56,135 nt of DNA from Bacteroidaceae bacterium (lineage in GTDB: Bacteria; Bacteroidota; Bacteroidia; Bacteroidales; Bacteroidaceae). The translations under genes were made by a program, and so were the position numbers. Positions 45,110-53,800 of this stretch are shown here, one piece after another. Every line of letters starts with the position of its first letter. The first letter of the stretch is position 1. The notes beneath the pieces are model-generated. The model was not told the origin of the DNA. It was given only the letters and a program-made list of their open reading frames with translations, and ran no database searches. The stretch is from positions 1 through 56,135 of the forward strand of contig JAILQO010000076.1 of assembly GCA_024698925.1 (NCBI GenBank). Reading direction: 5' to 3'.

Positions 45110-46801
45110 TCAACGGGCAGTCACCTTCAGAATGACGCCGCCAAGTGCCGGCACATCAATACATGTGGGAGCTTCGTGCGTGAAACTGGTCGCAACAGCT
45201 TCGCCCGTCAGGAGATTGATGGCGCGTATCTTCTTGCGTGGATGCATGCGGAAGAACTTGAAGGCGTGTTGCGGAATATTGATCTTCATCGACGCCGCCT
45301 GAGTATCGAAGTTTGCAACAACGAGTAGGGTAGAGCGGTCGCCATGTCGCAGGAAGGCATAGTGGCGATGAGGGTTGAAGTGCTCCGTATGCGGATTCAC
45401 ATACATGAGATCGTAGAATTCACCCTTAACGATAGCTGGCTCGTCTGTACAGATGTTGAGAAGCGTCCTGTAGTACTGTTGTAACTCCACCTCCTTGGGC
45501 GTGAGTTTCTGTCCGTCAAAGCTGCCGCCATTGCGCCAGCGGCTGACCGTACTGACAGTCCAATAGTCAAAGATGGTTGTGCGACCGTCGCGTCCGCTGA
45601 AACCTTCCTCGTCCATACCTCTTTCGCCCAGTTCCTGACCGAAATAGACCATCACCGGACCTTTGCTGAAGGTCGCTGCTACGAGCATGGCGGCGCGCCC
45701 GCGATCACCGTCGCCGGCAAAGAAATCAGACGCGATGCGCTGTTCATCATGGTTCTCCAGGAAACTCAGCATCTGCGGGCGGATATCGTCCACAGCCTGC
45801 CAGCAACGTGTGATATCGCCGGCATTGGCATAACCGCAGACTACTGCACGCAGCGTGTCATAGAGCCCCACCTTGTCGTACAGATAGTCGAAATGTCCGT
45901 TATGGACATAGTTGCGGTACTCGGCAGGGTTATAGACTTCTGCAATGAAGATGACGCCAGGATGCGATGTCTTAACCTTCGGAATAGCCCATCCCCAGAA
46001 CTCTACAGGAACCATCTCCGCCATATCGCAGCGGAAACCGTCCACGCCCTTGTCGGCCCAGAATTTCAGGATATCCAGCATTTTCAGCCACGTGGAGGGG
46101 ACGGGGGTAAAGTGAGGCCTACGTCCGTCGAGATAATCTACGCCGTAGTTGAGCTTCACCGTCTCATACCAGTCATTATGGCTGGCGTAGCTACCGAATA
46201 CATCATTACCGGTGGCACGTGCAGGTAACTCCGAGTATGCCTCGTCCTCGTCCTGTCGCAGGTCAAAGTCGGTGTGGAAGCCCTCGCCTGGGAAATAGTA
46301 GAAATTGTTCTGCGGCGAGAAGGACTGGGTGATATCATCACCAGCACCAAGATCCACAGCACCACGCGGGCACGCATCACTATGATATTGTCGGGCAACG
46401 TGATTGGGGACAAAGTCGATGATGGCTTTGAGCCCAAGGCTATGCGTACGGAACAGCAACTGCTCGAACTCTTTCATGCGAGCCGGTACGCTTGTTGCCA
46501 GATCGGGGTCGATATCATAGTAGTCCTTGATGGCATAGGCTGATCCTGCCTTACCTTTGACCACCGCGTGGTGGTCGCGTGTGATGCCATAGAATGAATA
46601 GTCGGTCTGCGTAGCATGTTCGATAATGCCCGTGAACCACACGTGCGTGACACCCAAGAGTTTGATCTCATTGAGTGCACGCAGCGTGAAATCATTCATG
46701 ACGCCGCAGCCGTTCTGACTGCGGTCGCCATCTTTGATATTGATGCCCTTATCGTTGCCGAACAGGCGCGTGAAGACCTGATAGATGATGGGCTTTTCCA
46801 T
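45110..46801 (-). CDS. Cytoplasmic alpha-amylase family (GH13) enzyme
   Basis: 563 residues, no signal peptide, so probably cytoplasmic. The GH13 motifs are complete: IIDFVPNH (region I), GVDGFRCDM with nucleophile Asp259, IAEVY with acid Glu288, and FLENHDEQR with Asp352. The C-terminal 100 residues form the usual beta domain. It would cut alpha-1,4 or alpha-1,6 glucans or malto-oligosaccharides; subfamily not resolved. It lies nine bases after fabD and eight bases before the GH43 gene. Confidence 0.92.
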   Translation of the reverse strand: MEKPIIYQVFTRLFGNDKGINIKDGDRSQNGCGVMNDFTLRALNEIKLLGVTHVWFTGIIEHATQTDYSFYGITRDHHAVVKGKAGSAYAIKDYYDIDPDLATSVPARMKEFEQLLFRTHSLGLKAIIDFVPNHVARQYHSDACPRGAVDLGAGDDITQSFSPQNNFYYFPGEGFHTDFDLRQDEDEAYSELPARATGNDVFGSYASHNDWYETVKLNYGVDYLDGRRPHFTPVPSTWLKMLDILKFWADKGVDGFRCDMAEMVPVEFWGWAIPKVKTSHPGVIFIAEVYNPAEYRNYVHNGHFDYLYDKVGLYDTLRAVVCGYANAGDITRCWQAVDDIRPQMLSFLENHDEQRIASDFFAGDGDRGRAAMLVAATFSKGPVMVYFGQELGERGMDEEGFSGRDGRTTIFDYWTVSTVSRWRNGGSFDGQKLTPKEVELQQYYRTLLNICTDEPAIVKGEFYDLMYVNPHTEHFNPHRHYAFLRHGDRSTLLVVANFDTQAASMKINIPQHAFKFFRMHPRKKIRAINLLTGEAVATSFTHEAPTCIDVPALGGVILKVTAR

Positions 46802-46810
46802 TGTTGTTAT

Positions 46811-47713
46811 TTAAAGTTCTGTAGCACCACGAACGACGAGACCCTCGACGTCCTTGGCAATCTTTGCAATCATGCCTTGCAGGGCCTTGCCCGGGCCGCA
46901 CTCGGTGAACTCCGTGGCACCGGCAGCTACCATAGCCTGCACCTCCTGGGTCCAACGCACGCTTGCTGTGAGCTGAGCGATGAGGTTGGCCTTGATTTCA
47001 GCGGGCTCTGTGTGTGCTTTACCGTCAACATTCTGATAGACGGGGCACTTGGGGGTGTGGAACTCCGTCTTCTCGATGGCAGCCTGCAACTCGTCCTTGG
47101 CAGGTTGCATGAGGGGGCTGTGGAAGGCGCCGCCAACGGGGAGGGGTAGGGCACGCTTCGCACCGGCAGCCTTCAGCTTCTCGCAAGCTGCATTGATGGC
47201 ATCTACGGTGCCGCTGATGACCAGCTGGCCGGGGTTGTTATAGTTAGCGGGAACACAAACGCCGCCTTCTGCAGCCACTTCAGCGCAGATCTTTTCTACC
47301 ACATCGTCGCTCAGACCGATGATGGCAGCCATCGTGGAGGGCTGAGCCTCGCAAGCCTTCTGCATAGCCTGTGCACGGGCACTAACCAGACGCAGACCAT
47401 CCTCGAAGGAGAGCGCGCCAGCTGCTACGAGGGCGCTGAATTCACCCAACGAGTGACCGCCAACCATATCCGGCTGGAACTTGTCGCCCAGGCAGATGGC
47501 GGTAATCACGCTGTGCAGGAACACAGCCGGTTGCGTCACCTTTGTCTGCTTCAGCTCTTCGGCAGTACCTTCGAACATGAGCTTTGTGATATCGAAACCA
47601 AGGATGTCATTGGCTTTGTCAAAGAGTTCCTTGGCGGTTGCGTTACTTTCATAGAGATCTTTGCCCATTCCGGAGAACTGGGCACCTTGACCGGGGAAAA
47701 CAAATGCTTTCAT
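46811..47713 (-). CDS. fabD: Malonyl-CoA:ACP transacylase FabD
   Basis: 300 residues. FPGQGAQFSGMGKDLY at the start, the nucleophile motif GHSLGE with Ser88, the His of GGAFHSPLM near 197, and TECGPGKALQGM near the end. It loads malonate onto acyl carrier protein for fatty acid synthesis. It is the promoter-proximal gene of a series that continues into the GH13 and GH43 genes with gaps of nine and eight bases, an unusual pairing of lipid synthesis and glycan enzymes. Confidence 0.97.
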   Translation of the reverse strand: MKAFVFPGQGAQFSGMGKDLYESNATAKELFDKANDILGFDITKLMFEGTAEELKQTKVTQPAVFLHSVITAICLGDKFQPDMVGGHSLGEFSALVAAGALSFEDGLRLVSARAQAMQKACEAQPSTMAAIIGLSDDVVEKICAEVAAEGGVCVPANYNNPGQLVISGTVDAINAACEKLKAAGAKRALPLPVGGAFHSPLMQPAKDELQAAIEKTEFHTPKCPVYQNVDGKAHTEPAEIKANLIAQLTASVRWTQEVQAMVAAGATEFTECGPGKALQGMIAKIAKDVEGLVVRGATEL

Positions 47714-47760
47714 ACGAATAGAATTATATGATTAAATATACTATTTTGCTTTTTCGGGTG

Positions 47761-47768
47761 CAAAGGTA
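47761..47768 (-). promoter_or_regulatory. -7 element of the fabD promoter
   Basis: On the minus strand this reads TACCTTTG, matching TAnnTTTG, 48 bases before the fabD ATG. The -33 region 19-21 bases upstream has TTTTATG rather than a clean TTTG. Confidence 0.55.
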
Positions 47769-47830
47769 CAACAAATTCGTGGCATAAAAGCCCTTTTTTT
47801 GTTCAAATTCGTTAATTATTTATAATATTG

Positions 47831-47862
47831 TTTGTTCGCGCGCGAAGAAACACGTATATTTG
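47831..47862 (+). promoter_or_regulatory. Distal promoter P1 of the Tyr/Gly-rich protein gene
   Basis: TTTG (47831-47834), a 20-base spacer, TATATTTG (47855-47862). A very good match to the Bacteroidetes consensus. Confidence 0.65.
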
Positions 47863-47871
47863 TACACGCAA

Positions 47872-47907
47872 ATAGGGATTTTTCCCCCTATGAATAGGAT
47901 TTTCCCC
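47872..47907. repeat. Two direct copies of ATAGG(G)ATTTT(T)CCCC between tandem promoters
   Basis: ATAGGGATTTTTCCCCC (47872-47888) and ATAGGATTTTCCCC (47894-47907) begin 22 bases apart, about two helical turns. The first copy can also fold as TAGGG with CCCTA. They lie just below P1 and abut the -33 box of P2, a position suited to an operator. Confidence 0.5.
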
Positions 47908-47938
47908 TTTGTGAACTCCGCAGTTCGCAGTACTTTTG
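47908..47938 (+). promoter_or_regulatory. Proximal promoter P2 of the Tyr/Gly-rich protein gene
   Basis: TTTG (47908-47911), a 19-base spacer, TACTTTTG (47931-47938), 29 bases before the ATG at 47968. Confidence 0.7.
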
Positions 47939-47967
47939 CACCATCGAAACTTAAAACACATTGCTAT

Positions 47968-49059
47968 ATGAAGTACACAAGATCTCTCCTCGCAGCATTC
48001 GCGCTGATTCTGCCCCTGACCATCTGGGCGCAAGATGACATGTATTTTGCTTCCTCCAAGAAAGCAAAGAAAGAAGCCGCAGCGAAGAAGGAAGCGCAGA
48101 AGCAGGCGCAGCAACGCGCTACCCAGCGCTATACCATCGACGCCTATCCGGACGAGCCCCTGAATATCACCGGTTCCAATCGCAGCGTTGATGAGTACAA
48201 TCGTCGTGGCTACTCGTCACAACGTGGCGGACAGGCCGAGCTCGTGCAGCAACCCGATGGCAGATTCGTCATGGAGGTGCCCGAGTCGGACAGCACGATG
48301 GTATCTACCCGTTCCCTCATCGGCAACTCGTATGAACGTGGCTATGACGAAGGCTTCATCGATGGCGAGGACTATGCGCTGACGCGCCGTATGGGACGCT
48401 TCGGCTACAGCAGCGTTTACAGCTCGCCCTGGTATTACAACTACTACGACCCCTTCTACTACGATGATTTGTATTGGGGCACCTACGATCCGTTCTACTA
48501 CGGCTACTACAGCTATTATGGCTGGAACCGTCCCTATTGGGGTTACACCTACGGCTATTACAGCCCCTACTGGCGTGGCTATTATGGCTACTATGGCTGG
48601 CGTAATCCCTATTACTATGGCGGCTTCTACGGCGGTTACTATGGCGGATGGCATCGTGGTGGCTTAATAACAAGAACTCGTGTCCATACAGATCCGAATT
48701 ACCGTAGTGGTAGAGTTAGTGGTGGAAGTGTTCGCAGTGGTATTGGTGGTCGTTCAAGCAGTTATGATCGTGTCGTTAGCGGCCGCAATCGTACAACTAC
48801 AACGACTCCTACTCGAGATAATTCCGGTCTGTATAATCGTTCCGGAAGTCGTAGTACGACACGTCCGACGGTAACACAGCCTTCATCATCTTCTTCCTCT
48901 AATCGTTCTTACTCACCTTCTGTTTCTTCAAGTGGTAATCGTACGAGTGGAGTCAGTAGTTCAAGTAGCAGTCGAACCAGTGGATTTAGTGGTGGCGGAA
49001 GTCGTACTACTGGCGGTGGTGGCAGTCGCTCCAGCAGTGGCTCGCGAGGCGGCCGTTAA
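47968..49059 (+). CDS. Exported Tyr/Gly-rich and Ser/Arg/Thr-rich protein of unknown function
   Basis: 363 residues from the ATG at 47968, chosen because a signal peptide starts there (MKYTRSLLAAFALILPLTIWA) and both promoters lie just upstream; a longer frame from 47860 would include promoter P2. An Ala/Lys helix (about 30-50) follows the signal. A Tyr/Trp/Gly-rich block occupies about 155-230 (WYYNYYDPFYYDD, YYGYYGWRNPYYYGG), and the tail is rich in Ser, Gly, Arg and Thr. No catalytic motif is seen. The tail uses AT-rich codons quite unlike the first two thirds (switch near 48662). It may be a structural or surface protein; function unknown. Confidence 0.75.
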   Translation: MKYTRSLLAAFALILPLTIWAQDDMYFASSKKAKKEAAAKKEAQKQAQQRATQRYTIDAYPDEPLNITGSNRSVDEYNRRGYSSQRGGQAELVQQPDGRFVMEVPESDSTMVSTRSLIGNSYERGYDEGFIDGEDYALTRRMGRFGYSSVYSSPWYYNYYDPFYYDDLYWGTYDPFYYGYYSYYGWNRPYWGYTYGYYSPYWRGYYGYYGWRNPYYYGGFYGGYYGGWHRGGLITRTRVHTDPNYRSGRVSGGSVRSGIGGRSSSYDRVVSGRNRTTTTTPTRDNSGLYNRSGSRSTTRPTVTQPSSSSSSNRSYSPSVSSSGNRTSGVSSSSSSRTSGFSGGGSRTTGGGGSRSSSGSRGGR

Positions 49060-49112
49060 GTATATTGAAATGTATCGAACTTTTATGTTCAATTCTTTAA
49101 TTTGATCTCATC

Positions 49113-50714
49113 ATGAAAAAATATTTTATATTGTTAGTGTGGGCAGTATCTGCAAGTCTCTATGCACAAGATACTTACACAAACCACACGATGGTTAATA
49201 CAACAGATGTCTTTGGCTCTGCACGTTATGTTGGCATGGGTGGCGCGATGGGTGCTCTAGGGGCAGATATGTCAGCCATGAGTAATAATCCTGCAGCAAT
49301 TGGTCTATTCCGCAGAAATGACTTTAGTGTCTCAATGGGTGGTGCATTCCAAGATGCCGCTCCTTTTGACCAAGATGGTCGTGGCCATTACTCTTTTGAT
49401 CAAGTGGGTCTGGTAGCTTCGTTCTCGGATGGTGATGAATCTTATCTTAATTTGGGATTCAATTTCCAAAAGAAGGCAGATTTCCGGCATTCTTTTTTTG
49501 CTGCCAGTGATAACATGAAAGGATACACTCAAGCTGCTCTCCTTGCTGGTATATATGGTGATTTTGCTTATGGTGAAGGTGCGTTGTCAACACAAGCTGC
49601 AGAATTGCTATATGATATGCCAAATAATGTTGACTCCAAATGTACGAAAAATGAGTGGAACCGTTTGGCCAAAGGTAATCTATATGGCTTTGATATCAAT
49701 ATTTCCGGTAATATAAATAACCGTTTTTTTCTTGGCGTGACGATGGGCATCGACATGCTCAGGTATAGCTTTGATCAACAGTATCTGGAGGAACGAGATG
49801 GCAATCAGGCGGCTTATAATATTCAAGATTATTTCTTGGCAACAGAGAAAAAAGTAAAGGGTAGCGGCGTGAATCTCAAACTCGGTACCATCATCCGCCC
49901 CATCGAGGACAGCCCCTTCCGATTCGGCGTGACCGTCGAGACTCCCACATGGTATACTTTAACACAAGAAGGTAAATATTGGATTGATTCAAAGTGGAAA
50001 TGGGATAGTAAAAATGAAACGACGGGAGTTAATAGTTATTCATATATGCCTGCAGGACAATATGAAACTTATCCCAGTCCAGACAATAATGTGCTTGATT
50101 TCAACGTCTTCTCTCCATGGAGATTCCGAGCATCTATGGCTTCTACCATTGAAGATTTCTTAGCATGGGATGTAGAGTATGAGTATGCTATGTATGATTA
50201 CACCAAGATGGGATATCCCCGTAGCTACTATGAGGGAGGTGGCAGTAGCGTAGATATGGATAAAGATAAAGGAGTCACTAACCTTACGCACGAGGTTATT
50301 AATGGTGTGCACAATATTCGTGCGGGTCTTGAAATAAAGCCCTTCCCTGAATTTGCTGCCCGTATCGGTTATAATTATTGGAGCAAACCAATGTCTGATA
50401 ATGGCCGTTGGCACCAGAATTTCAGGTCAGATGTTAACTCTTATGCTTTACAAACAGATTTCATCAATTTGAGTGCTGTTAATATGCTCACTTTTGGTTT
50501 AGGTTATCATCACCCCAAAGGATTTTATATTGATGCTGCATATAAATATCGTGCCCAAAGCGGAGAGTTTTATGCTTTCGACGATATCTATCAATCAAAT
50601 GGTAAAAGTGAAGCCCAGTTCATGATGGACGCGGATGCACCATCTTCTTTACCCGCTCAAAAGCTAAATCTAGATCGTTCTAGCTTTACAGTCACCCTCG
50701 GCTGCAAGTTCTAA
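49113..50714 (+). CDS. Outer-membrane barrel protein of the OmpP1/FadL/PorV-like group
   Basis: 533 residues. Signal peptide to about residue 18 (ASLYAQ). The N-terminus GSARYVGMGGAMGALGADMSAMSNNPAAIGL is the hallmark of FadL-like or PorV-like barrels in Bacteroidetes. Repeated amphipathic beta strands follow, and the chain ends in Phe. Roles in the group include transport of hydrophobic molecules and T9SS shuttling; this one is not specific enough to name. It starts 53 bases after the Tyr/Gly-rich protein gene and probably shares its transcript. Most of the gene has AT-rich codons, but 49860-49953 is a GC-rich island. Confidence 0.83.
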   Translation: MKKYFILLVWAVSASLYAQDTYTNHTMVNTTDVFGSARYVGMGGAMGALGADMSAMSNNPAAIGLFRRNDFSVSMGGAFQDAAPFDQDGRGHYSFDQVGLVASFSDGDESYLNLGFNFQKKADFRHSFFAASDNMKGYTQAALLAGIYGDFAYGEGALSTQAAELLYDMPNNVDSKCTKNEWNRLAKGNLYGFDINISGNINNRFFLGVTMGIDMLRYSFDQQYLEERDGNQAAYNIQDYFLATEKKVKGSGVNLKLGTIIRPIEDSPFRFGVTVETPTWYTLTQEGKYWIDSKWKWDSKNETTGVNSYSYMPAGQYETYPSPDNNVLDFNVFSPWRFRASMASTIEDFLAWDVEYEYAMYDYTKMGYPRSYYEGGGSSVDMDKDKGVTNLTHEVINGVHNIRAGLEIKPFPEFAARIGYNYWSKPMSDNGRWHQNFRSDVNSYALQTDFINLSAVNMLTFGLGYHHPKGFYIDAAYKYRAQSGEFYAFDDIYQSNGKSEAQFMMDADAPSSLPAQKLNLDRSSFTVTLGCKF

Positions 50715-50759
50715 AGCAAAAGCATAAATCCTTATTACTCCCCCTCATATCTAAAGGAG

Positions 50760-50793
50760 AACCGACAGCTCTCGTAGTCTGCCGGTTTCTTTT
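50760..50793 (+). terminator. Hairpin terminator after the outer-membrane protein gene
   Basis: AACCG-A-CAG (50760-50768) pairs with CTG-C-CGGTT (50779-50787), with one A/C mismatch and a ten-base loop, followed by TCTTTT. It is in the 155-base gap between convergent genes. Confidence 0.65.
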
Positions 50794-50869
50794 GCAAACA
50801 ATCTGAAAACTCTGAAGGTGACAGAGTGAGATGCGAATGAGAAATAATGAGTAGAAGAGGGAGGAATGA

Positions 50870-53800
50870 CTACATTTTGATGAGGCGGACGGGGCCTTGG
50901 AGGCCTGAGGGCATGGGAGCCCAATGGGCGTAGGATGTGGGGCGATAATTGATATCAACGACATTGATATCCTCGAACTTACGCCAGGGGATGCCTTGAC
51001 GGTCTAAGGCGGAGATGCGGTTGGCGGGGAGGTTGGTGACTTCGATGCGGAGGTGGTTGTCGCCTTTGCGGAGCACGCCCTGCGGCACGTCCACCACGAA
51101 GGGTACTGCCCAGGCGCAACCGAGATCCACGTCGTTGACCTTTACGCGAGCACTCTCACGGACATCGCCCAAATCGAGCTGGCAGGGCCGCTGTGTCCAT
51201 TCATCTTCATTCACGCGGAAAGTACACTCATAGACGCCGGTGCCCATGAGCTCGGCAGTCTGTGGGGTGAGATCTTCCCATGTCTGTAGGCTGTCCAGCG
51301 TGAAGGTGTCTGTTACAGCAGGAGTAGAGGTGGGGAAGGAAAGGTGCCAGCCGCTGTTGAGTACAAGGGATTTCTCATGCGCCAATCCTACAGACGTGCG
51401 ATCCTCTGCGGCTGCGTTGTTAGCGGCAGGGGTGGGGCTCGTCAGGAGGATGCGTGATTCTCCTGAACGAAGGCGGATACGTAACTGCCCGTCTGTCATC
51501 TCGGCCGGAAGCGTCGTGTCGCTTTGCATGGGGTTGATCCATGATGCCGATTGAAAGTCAACGGCGAGGGGCACGGTAGCGTCTATGTCATGGGGCGTGA
51601 GATTGGCTATAAAATATAGGTATGAGGGGGCACTCGTGGCTGAAGCCGATGGGTAGGTGCGTCGGATCAGCTTCAGTCCTAATTGTGTTTTCATCGCCTC
51701 TGGGCGGGCCGTCTGCAGCAACGCCTCTGCGGTCAGATGTCGGATGATGGGTGCTCCTTGTGCAGCCAAGGCGTCAAGGTGAAGTCGCAAGGCCTCCGAG
51801 AGGCGACATCCATCGGGAATAATGATGGCGCGGTAAGGGGTGCCTGCGGCTGTGCGTAAGCGATGACCGTCAAAAGTGGTCTGCAGGAGCTGGCGCTCGC
51901 TGATATAGTCGCTGTCAAAGCCCAAAGAGTCGATGGTGAGGATGGTGCTGCGGAAGTCGGCTGCCTTGGTTCCCATCGAGTGGATATCGAACTGCATCAG
52001 GCGCTGTGGCGTGCGCTGGTGCCACAGATCGCGGACGGGCAGATACACCAGGAAGTCGTTGTCAGGAAGTCCTGATTGGAGAAATCGCTGGCAGCGCTCG
52101 ATGTATTGCATGAGATAGTCGGCATCGCGCCAAATGGTATTCGTAGGCGACATATCCACGGAGGCATAGAACTGCCAGCCTGGCCAAACGGCATCCTTGG
52201 GGGAGTAACACGTGCCGTGAAATAACATGCGATTGACACCTGCGCAGAACATCAGGTCCAGATCGGGCTTCATCTGTGAGAGGCTGGTGCGAAAGTGTTC
52301 CGTGAGCCACGTGAAGCTCTCTGCGCTGGTGAGGGGCTTGCCGGTGATGTGTGCTGCCGAGGAGGCATATTTCAGCATGGAGAAGTCCGAGTCGTTCCTG
52401 CGCGTCATGCCCACATCTTTGCGTAGCCCCTTGACGTTGAAATCGGTAAGCCCGAAGCCTTCAATCTCTGGTATATCCACGGCAGCATACACGTCGATGA
52501 GGTTGGCGGGTGAGCCGTGCGCCTGATTACGGATCTTGGCGCCGTGAGCGTGTGCCCAACGCGTCCATTGCTCCGTAAAGTTCTGGAGAAGTAAATCCGC
52601 CAGCGTCTCGCGATAGTCGCTTATGACATCGGCATCGCCGTCGATGAATGCAGGCAGACGGTCCTCCAAGCGGTAGCCTCTGCGGCGAGCAAATTCTGCT
52701 AAGAGCGTAGGCGTCCAGTCGGCACCATAAACCTCGTAGCTGTCATTGAAGAAGGTGGCGGGCCACGGCGTCCCTGTCTCGGCAAAAGCGTCGGTGATAC
52801 GCTGCAGATAGTGTGCTACGGCCGTGGAGTCAAAGTGATCAATGACATAGCCTTCGCCGCCTGGGGCTGCACGCTTCACCCGTTGGCGCGTGCGACTCTC
52901 AAAGAGCGCTATCACACGGCGACGTCGTGCATCGCCAGTGGGGTAGTCGCGTTGCAGGATGAGGCGTGCAACGTCCTTTTCGGCCTGGGGCGGTTCGAGC
53001 CGGAGGCGCGTCGCCTCCTTCTTACTGACAATCGTATCCACCACAACCAGCTTGCAGGCGGCCTCTTCCAAAGGAACATCCGGGCCGCCGAAGGGCCATC
53101 CCGTGCCGCAACTCATATCGATTTGTATGCCCAACCGGCTGCCTTCCTCCATACAGAAGCGCAACAGATCCATCCAGCGCTGGGACAGGAAAGGGACATT
53201 GTTCTGCTCATGGCCCTTCACGCCGTAAATCGGCGTTATCTCCACGGTGCCGATGCCCTTGGCGGCATATTGCTCCAGATTCCAGCGCAGGTTCTCCTCG
53301 TCCACCGCCGAGCCCATCCACCACCAACGAGTTCCGGCTTTCGCTGTCGATGAGGTTTGTCGTCTGCGGACATTTACGCGACGGGCCTCTACGTCCTCGA
53401 TGGCCTCGGGCTGAAACGTTCCGTGTTCGTCCTCTACGTCAATGTCCTCGAAGGTGAAGTGGTGGAGGCGGTATTTCTCAGAAGTGCCGATGTCAAGGAA
53501 ACGACGGCAGCGCATCTGAATGTCCTTGATGGTAATATCATTGCATTGAGAAAGAGGCATATCCTTGCGCTCCTCCGCCTGGAAAAACTGTGTCCACGGA
53601 CGGATGAAGAGGAAACTGCCACACGAGCCCGTGATGCGCTCTACGCGCAGCTGCTCATAGTGCTGGGGCGTGTCAGGGCGCATTTTCAGCCAAAGGACAC
53701 GACTGGCGTTCTCCACGTGGCAGTCCCTCAGGATGATGTTGCGATCATGAAGACTCTCGCTGCCTAAGGTGAGGCAGCCGTGAACGAAGCCGTAGCGGCA

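Noticed and set aside
47860..47967. N-terminal extension of the Tyr/Gly-rich protein frame
   Set aside because: It overlaps promoter P2 and the repeat boxes and would hide the signal peptide.
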